DNA from: Axinella damicornis
Lineage: Eukaryota; Porifera; Demospongiae; Axinellida; Axinellidae
NCBI GenBank assembly: GCA_963931865.1
Contig: OZ007511.1
Coordinates: 9,443,840-9,507,839 of the forward strand
Reading direction: 5' to 3'
Length of the DNA stretch: 64,000 bases
Shown: positions 59,001 through 64,000 of the stretch, in pieces
Numbering within the stretch: the stretch's first letter is position 1
How the letters are laid out: every line of letters starts with the position of its first letter
Notes under the pieces: generated by a model
The model's database searches: none
What the model saw: the letters and a program-made list of their open reading frames with translations, nothing else
Told to the model about the DNA's origin: nothing
Made by a program: the position numbers and the translations under genes

Positions 59001-59359
59001 CCCCTCTCCAACAGTGAACCAGTAGTAGGACATCATTATAGAATTTTACTTGATAATGTACAGAATTGTGTCTTCCTGTTTGGCAACCCAAACGTTGGCA
59101 CATACGTATCAAATCTCTATGACATCATGAAACAAGTCCAGGTACCTGGAGTGTATGGGCCGACCATGTCAGCTATCACGGGACATCAAAGTCCACAGGC
59201 CTGTGGGTCCATATGTACCAAAGCAGCTCCTGACTGCAGATACTAGGATACATGACTCATTACTAGAGAAGGGTGTTTTAACCGGGCTCTGATCACCTCA
59301 GTTGCATCTCAGTGCCTCCACTATGGCAATCCAGGAATGAGCACACAAGTACAGCCTAT

Positions 59360-59583
59360 TACTGTACCCTCGCGAAAGAGCGCTCACCCCCCACTTTTGA
59401 CAGACAATGGATGTGCTGGGAGGGCTCTGACGTACACATGCTTGCTGCTCACTGCTCAGCTCCTCTTAATTGTTTGTTGTAAGACAAAGCTGGGCGCTCT
59501 TTCAGGGTTGAATGCAGAAACACTTGAAAGAGCGCCCACACACGTAAGGTGCATGGGCACTCTTGGGCGAGAGTACGGTAGTA
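59360..59583. mobile_element. Possible inverted-repeat element
   Basis: TACTGTACCCTCGCGAAAG at the left and CGAGAGTACGGTAGTA at the right, with AAAGAGCGC near both ends. Confidence 0.4.
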
Positions 59584-59762
59584 TCAAAACCTGTCAGGCA
59601 TAATAACAACAGTTTCTTAGCTTGGGGTTGCTATTGGAGTGGGAATACTAGGGTGTATCCATAGGCTCCAGGGAAAGAATTCAGCAGTTAATTCGAACTC
59701 GACAAAGTACCCTTGCAGTCACCATGTGCACATTTGTGACTCTAACCACACCCATCCATTGT

Positions 59763-60400
59763 CAGGATGCTGGAAAACCCGGAACGGTCAGGAACGGAAC
59801 GGAACGGAACCGGAAGTAGTAATTAGTGTTTCCTCGTGTAGAGAAACTAGTTTGCTCAGTACTTTGGATCGTTGCCTCCTGCAGGGAAGTCAGACAACAG
59901 TTTAGTCTCGCGAGTTGGCTGGGTTGCACAGTATTTTGAAGCCACGAAGCGTTAGCGAGGTAGCCGCGCGGGTCCAAGTCTTCCGGCAGCATGCAACGAC
60001 CTCAATTTCGAGGATGAAACTCGACCTGAACGAGGCGTTTCACGGTGCTAGGGAAGTCAGAGAGCTGGGCCAAGCGAGTGCGAGTAATCTATACTACAAA
60101 GAGCATCGAGCACTAATTATTCTACGTCCTTGAGGCTCGCCCCCTGCTCTGCTTACAAGCTTGACATAAACGCAACACGCTAAGTACATGCAGATACAGT
60201 AGCGATAGAGACAGTACCTTTGCTGAAGCTACTTCAGGTCCCACGAAACTCCTCCAGCAGCTGCCTGTAAGTGCACATCCGAGTCTTTATAATTTAGCTA
60301 AGTCGCTCTACGTACTACAAATGTTGATTATCGCTATACGTATGTTACTTCCGGTTCCGTTCCATTCTGTTCCTGACCGTTCCGGGTTTTCCAGCATCCC
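59763..60400. mobile_element. 638 bp hAT-like nonautonomous element
   Basis: CAGGATGCTGGAAAACCCGG then GGAACGGTCAGGAACGGAAC at the left; the inverse ends CCAGCATCCC at the right. Flanked by the 8-mer TCCATTGT (59755-59762, 60401-60408). An 8 bp duplication with CAG-type ends suits hAT elements. No transposase. Confidence 0.62.
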
Positions 60401-60950
60401 TCCATTGTCAAGCTTTCACTCACTAATCATGGCTCTCGGCCAACAACCACCCGTACAGACTGAGAAATTGAGGGCTGCAAGGTGGGAGGACTGTTTTGTA
60501 ACGCCAAAGGAGGAGAGAAATGGTCAACCAAGTGCCATCCAAGGGCTTTCTACAGCCCCATGCCAATCTCATGACTTTTTGTTGAAGTCATTGGTGGTTT
60601 AAGGGTTAACTGTGTTTCATTCCAAAGGATTCATGATCTAGGATAAATTAATGGTCTTTTCCTTTCTGAAACCAGAGATGCATACTTGTAGCGTTCCTAC
60701 GTAGCACACCTCCTACGTAACTCCCTGCAACTGTACAATTTCATTGACAGCTGTACTGAGATATCAAAAATCAACCAACCCATCTGTTTTAGTAATAATA
60801 ACAATGGGTATAATACAAACTGAGAGCTAAGCAGTGCAGGGCATACACCTTTGAGTATCACAACAGTTAGACAATGTATGCACACAGGTGAATATTGTAA
60901 CAGGAGGACAATGCTGGATCTACATACCAACAGACATTACACACGAACCA

Positions 60951-62276
60951 TCACTTCTTATATGTACGCACATGTGGGAACCAAAACTGCTTGATTAACT
61001 TGGCTGGGATATTTGCTCGGATAAATCGTAATTTCTTCATCCAATTGCCACCACTGTGAATGCACAAAAGATCCCAGCACTCTGATCCACAGCGAGTTGT
61101 CGTCGACACTGCCACCTTGTCGAACATCAAGGTAAGATTCTTTGAGAGGGATTTAGTGTAAGCAGTTGCAAGTATTTCAACAGCTTCAGAAGGTAGGCCA
61201 ACCACTTCAAACAGTTTCAGTTTCTTACAATGGGGCTGGACCATCACCTCAGCGAGAGACATATACAGATCCTTCATCTCACTCTCACTGTCACAAAAGA
61301 ATCGACCTACTGCTAAACTTTCCAACGAGTGGAGCTGAGTATGGATCACAGTTGCCAAGCTAGTGCCGACATTCCATCCCATCTCACCACCCCACTTGAA
61401 AGCTATGGAGAGAACCCTCAGACTGTTGAAGGCATTGGACGCAGAGAAAAGAGGAGCAATGGTGGGCACTAGCAAGCTTACTACATCCTCGATCTCTAAA
61501 CATTTAAGTTCAGAGTCAGGGTTCTCAATAACGGACTTCAACAGGAAGTACGAGGGGAGGATGGTGGAATGTCGATCTGTACAGTGTACGATAATTCTCT
61601 CGATCTTACTCAGAAAGACAGCAAGGACGCCACTATCTCTCTCTTGCCACAAAGCAGAATTAATCAACGAGTTTGTGCACACTTGCAGACATGTAGGATG
61701 AGCGTTGGCACTGACCAAGTACCTGGTGATGTCCATTTCAGAAACTGGTGGAGAGCACCTGGGGATGAAATAGTCTGCGCTGGGGTTCTGCACAAAATAG
61801 AGCAAGTGAGGTCCAACACCGGTATCCAGTCTTTCTTTGTGGATTCCAAACACTGTTTCATAGTACAAGATTGGATTATGGGTGCTACTACAGTCAAATG
61901 CACGAGTGAACAGCAGTTCCGTCGTGTATCGGATAAATGACTCTCCCATGCTGTCACCAGGGAAGTCAAGATTGCACCATGGAAGCATTCCAGTCTCACT
62001 GATTTCTTCCCAGATGCAAGCTGTATTGATGCTACTAGCGACCTTTGTGTGGTCCAACAAGCAAAGGTGAACCGGAGCAACACTCCTCAGGAGGTCAAGT
62101 CTCAAGGGCTCGGGCAACAGGGCTAGCTCTTGAAGTGGGTATTCCTTAACGTGGCTGACTAAGTACAAAAGACAGAGATCGCGGAGACAGAGAGGGCTGT
62201 GCTCCACATGGTCTTGGCCCTGGACTACTGCCATTGCAGGAGTACTATCAGCCAGCACAGATAAATTCAAGGTCAT
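60951..62276 (-). CDS. FL-6: F-box-like/leucine-rich protein, intact
   Basis: Single exon, minus strand, 441 residues, ATG at 62276. A 28-residue N-terminal extension precedes the family blocks: LCLLYLVSHVKEYPLQELAL, LPEPLRLDLLRSVAPV and INTACIWEEI (about 30-95). The middle (about 180-215) has the block SEMDITRYLVSANAHP in place of the usual GALPKVLE. The leucine-rich part includes LKCLEIEDVVSLLVPTIAPL and LHSLESLAVGRFF. The C-terminus is shorter than in FL-2 and ends FWFPHVRTYKK, lacking the HPNFHVQN block. Most divergent member, undamaged, in opposite orientation to FL-5. Function inferred only from the F-box-like pattern. Confidence 0.8.
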   Translation of the reverse strand: MTLNLSVLADSTPAMAVVQGQDHVEHSPLCLRDLCLLYLVSHVKEYPLQELALLPEPLRLDLLRSVAPVHLCLLDHTKVASSINTACIWEEISETGMLPWCNLDFPGDSMGESFIRYTTELLFTRAFDCSSTHNPILYYETVFGIHKERLDTGVGPHLLYFVQNPSADYFIPRCSPPVSEMDITRYLVSANAHPTCLQVCTNSLINSALWQERDSGVLAVFLSKIERIIVHCTDRHSTILPSYFLLKSVIENPDSELKCLEIEDVVSLLVPTIAPLFSASNAFNSLRVLSIAFKWGGEMGWNVGTSLATVIHTQLHSLESLAVGRFFCDSESEMKDLYMSLAEVMVQPHCKKLKLFEVVGLPSEAVEILATAYTKSLSKNLTLMFDKVAVSTTTRCGSECWDLLCIHSGGNWMKKLRFIRANIPAKLIKQFWFPHVRTYKK

Positions 62277-63498
62277 GATGGTATTATTCTGTAAGTGATA
62301 TCATACAGAAGAATAATTATACTGTACCACTATGATAGAGAAGTTTCAAATGACAGTCACACATAAATTTAGACAGAGAATATTACAGCACATACTGGGA
62401 TGGTAATGCCATATAGTCACACCTGAAATACGTATATCTCAGGGAACACCAATGCGAAACGAATGGCACAACTTCTAGCATGTCTTCCTCACAAAAATCA
62501 AAGCTAGCAAACGTGCGTAGCAAAGTCAGCCAATCAAGCCTTTGTACACAGCCAATCCAGTACAAAAATACTTAGTTACATACTGTGCAGGGTCTACTCA
62601 TTTTGCTATTGCCTCTGGCTACTAGGAACCAGCACCATGCTACCAACACCCGCCATTGTTATTGCGAGAAGAGGTTCATCATTCAGAACCTACTGAAGCT
62701 TTGCATACAGACAACCCAAAACAGCCAATCCTACCTGGGCACAAACTTACTTTTTTGTGGTGTGTACAACAAGTGGCTTTTTTCTTTTGTTTCAGTTTAA
62801 CACAGCACCTCTTCTCCCTAGAACCATATATATCCACACTACACCTCCTCTCCTACTCCTAGAGCAAAGGCTAACCCTGGACTCCACTTGTAACCATACA
62901 TGCATGTACTTAATTGCCTTTCCTTTGATGTTAAGTACATATTGGCTAGTAGGGTTTCTAACAAATTAGCTACTAAAATAATCACACAAATACAGATTCC
63001 CAATTGTTGCTGTGTAGAAGTAGGTATGTCTTGCAATCATAATAATTATACAAACATGCATAGCTCACAATCACACACCCAGGGCATCCACAAAATGATG
63101 CACTTCATAAAACCACTTCAGTTACTCCGCCGGATCCCTACCACATACTAATCAAAGCTATGGAAAACACAATCTGGAAGACCTGAGTAAAACTTCACAG
63201 CTTTAGAAATGTAATACGCACAAACTAAGCTGTCTTTACAAGAAGATGTCTGCTTCTTCAAAACCAGGCTTTTGAAGAAGCCTCCAGATCCTCCAATTCT
63301 CAGAAGACACCTTACGATTCTGCTGAGGTCTTCTGGAACAACATTAAGTTTTCGGGAGCTTCATTTGTAAATCTGGTGCAGTGACGGAAATATTTCCACA
63401 AATGGGCGCCATTTTTAAAGACGCGTACTGCACGTTTGTGGCTTTACTACAGTGTCCTGATGAAGGACATTGGAGTCCTATTGGACATTGATGAACGA
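62277..63498. other. Upstream region of FL-6, no supported gene
   Basis: Short ORFs only. Contains a GAAGAAGCCTCC-type self-complementary stretch near 63250-63290. I see no clear promoter motif. Confidence 0.4.
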
Positions 63499-64000
63499 GG
63501 ATCAGTGTACTGCTATGATGGCGGTTAATTGATCAAGATCAGTGTACTGCTATGATGGCGGATAATTGATCAGGATCAGTGTACTGCTATGATGGCGGAT
63601 AATTGCTCAAGATCAGTGTACTGCTATGATGGCGGATAATTGATCAGGATCAGTGTACTGCTATGATGGCGGATAATTGATCAAGATCAGTGTACTGCTA
63701 TGATGGCGGTTAATTGATCAAGATCAGTGTACTGCTATGATGGCGGATAATTGATCAAGATCAGTGTACTGCTATGATGGCGGATAATTGATCAAGATCA
63801 GTGTACTGCTATGATGGCGGATAATTGATCAAGATCAGTGTACTGCTATGATGGCGGATAATTGCTCAAGATCAGTGTACTGCTATGATGGCGGTTAATT
63901 GATCAAGATCAGTGTACTGCTATGATGGCGGATAATTGATCAAGATCAGTGTACTGCTATGATGGCGGATAATTGATCAAGATCAGTGTACTGCTATGAT
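63499..64000. repeat. 37 bp satellite, over 13 copies, runs off the window
   Basis: Unit GATCAGTGTACTGCTATGAT then GGCGGATAATTGATCAA. Variant units with GGCGGTTAATTGAT occur at every fifth position (units 1, 6 and 11 by my count); GCTCAAG variants are less regular. The array reaches position 64000, so its length is unknown. Confidence 0.95.

Noticed and set aside
63499..64000. CRISPR-like array
   Set aside because: Units are contiguous with no unique spacers and the context is eukaryotic; it is a satellite.

Overview
The window looks like a piece of a metazoan nuclear genome. The genes have spliceosomal introns with GT/AG borders, and the intergenic DNA is long and moderately AT-rich, packed with small inverted-repeat transposons, minisatellites and poly(G/C) tracts. 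The protein content (three-domain trefoil peptides, an F-box-like/leucine-rich family, a death-effector-domain protein, a DUF7869-type transposon gene) suggests a marine invertebrate, most probably a demosponge. That assignment rests on recalled family resemblance, not on a search.

Region 1 (about 2.2-19 kb, minus strand) holds a tandem array of three secreted trefoil-factor-like genes, TFF-A, TFF-B and TFF-C. Each has five coding exons: signal peptide plus helical/acidic pro-region, trefoil 1, trefoil 2, trefoil 3, and a short conserved C-terminal tail. I could splice all three in frame (232, 256 and 218 residues), with every intron in phase 1. The core promoter and 3' untranslated region are also conserved between copies. 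A 2.3 kb DNA transposon carrying a frameshifted DUF7869 gene sits in an intron of TFF-A.

Region 2 (about 19-34 kb) shows no gene I can support. It contains TTAA-flanked elements duplicated head to tail, 9-bp-target-site foldback elements, a nested element with iterated GATCAAG motifs, minisatellites and low-complexity tracts.

Region 3 (34.1-41.6 kb, minus strand) holds nine exons encoding the C-terminal part of a divergent DDB1-like protein (CUL4 ubiquitin-ligase adaptor family). The 5' half is not in the window and one internal exon was not found. Its introns hold a 430 bp polypurine tract and a nest of transposons.

Region 4 (42-62.3 kb) is a cluster of six members of one gene family, mostly single-exon and about 440 codons, with an F-box-like N-terminus and a leucine-rich, LRR-like remainder. 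Two are intact (44460-45803 plus; 60951-62276 minus). The others are truncated, frameshifted, or interrupted by identifiable insertions with target-site duplications. Inside this cluster lies an intact single-exon death-effector-domain gene (49617-51299 minus). The right edge (63499-64000) is a 37 bp satellite running out of the window.

The array in region 1 looks like secreted mucosal or epithelial peptides. Region 4 looks like a rapidly evolving birth-and-death family of intracellular ubiquitin-adaptor or sensor type; that function is inference.
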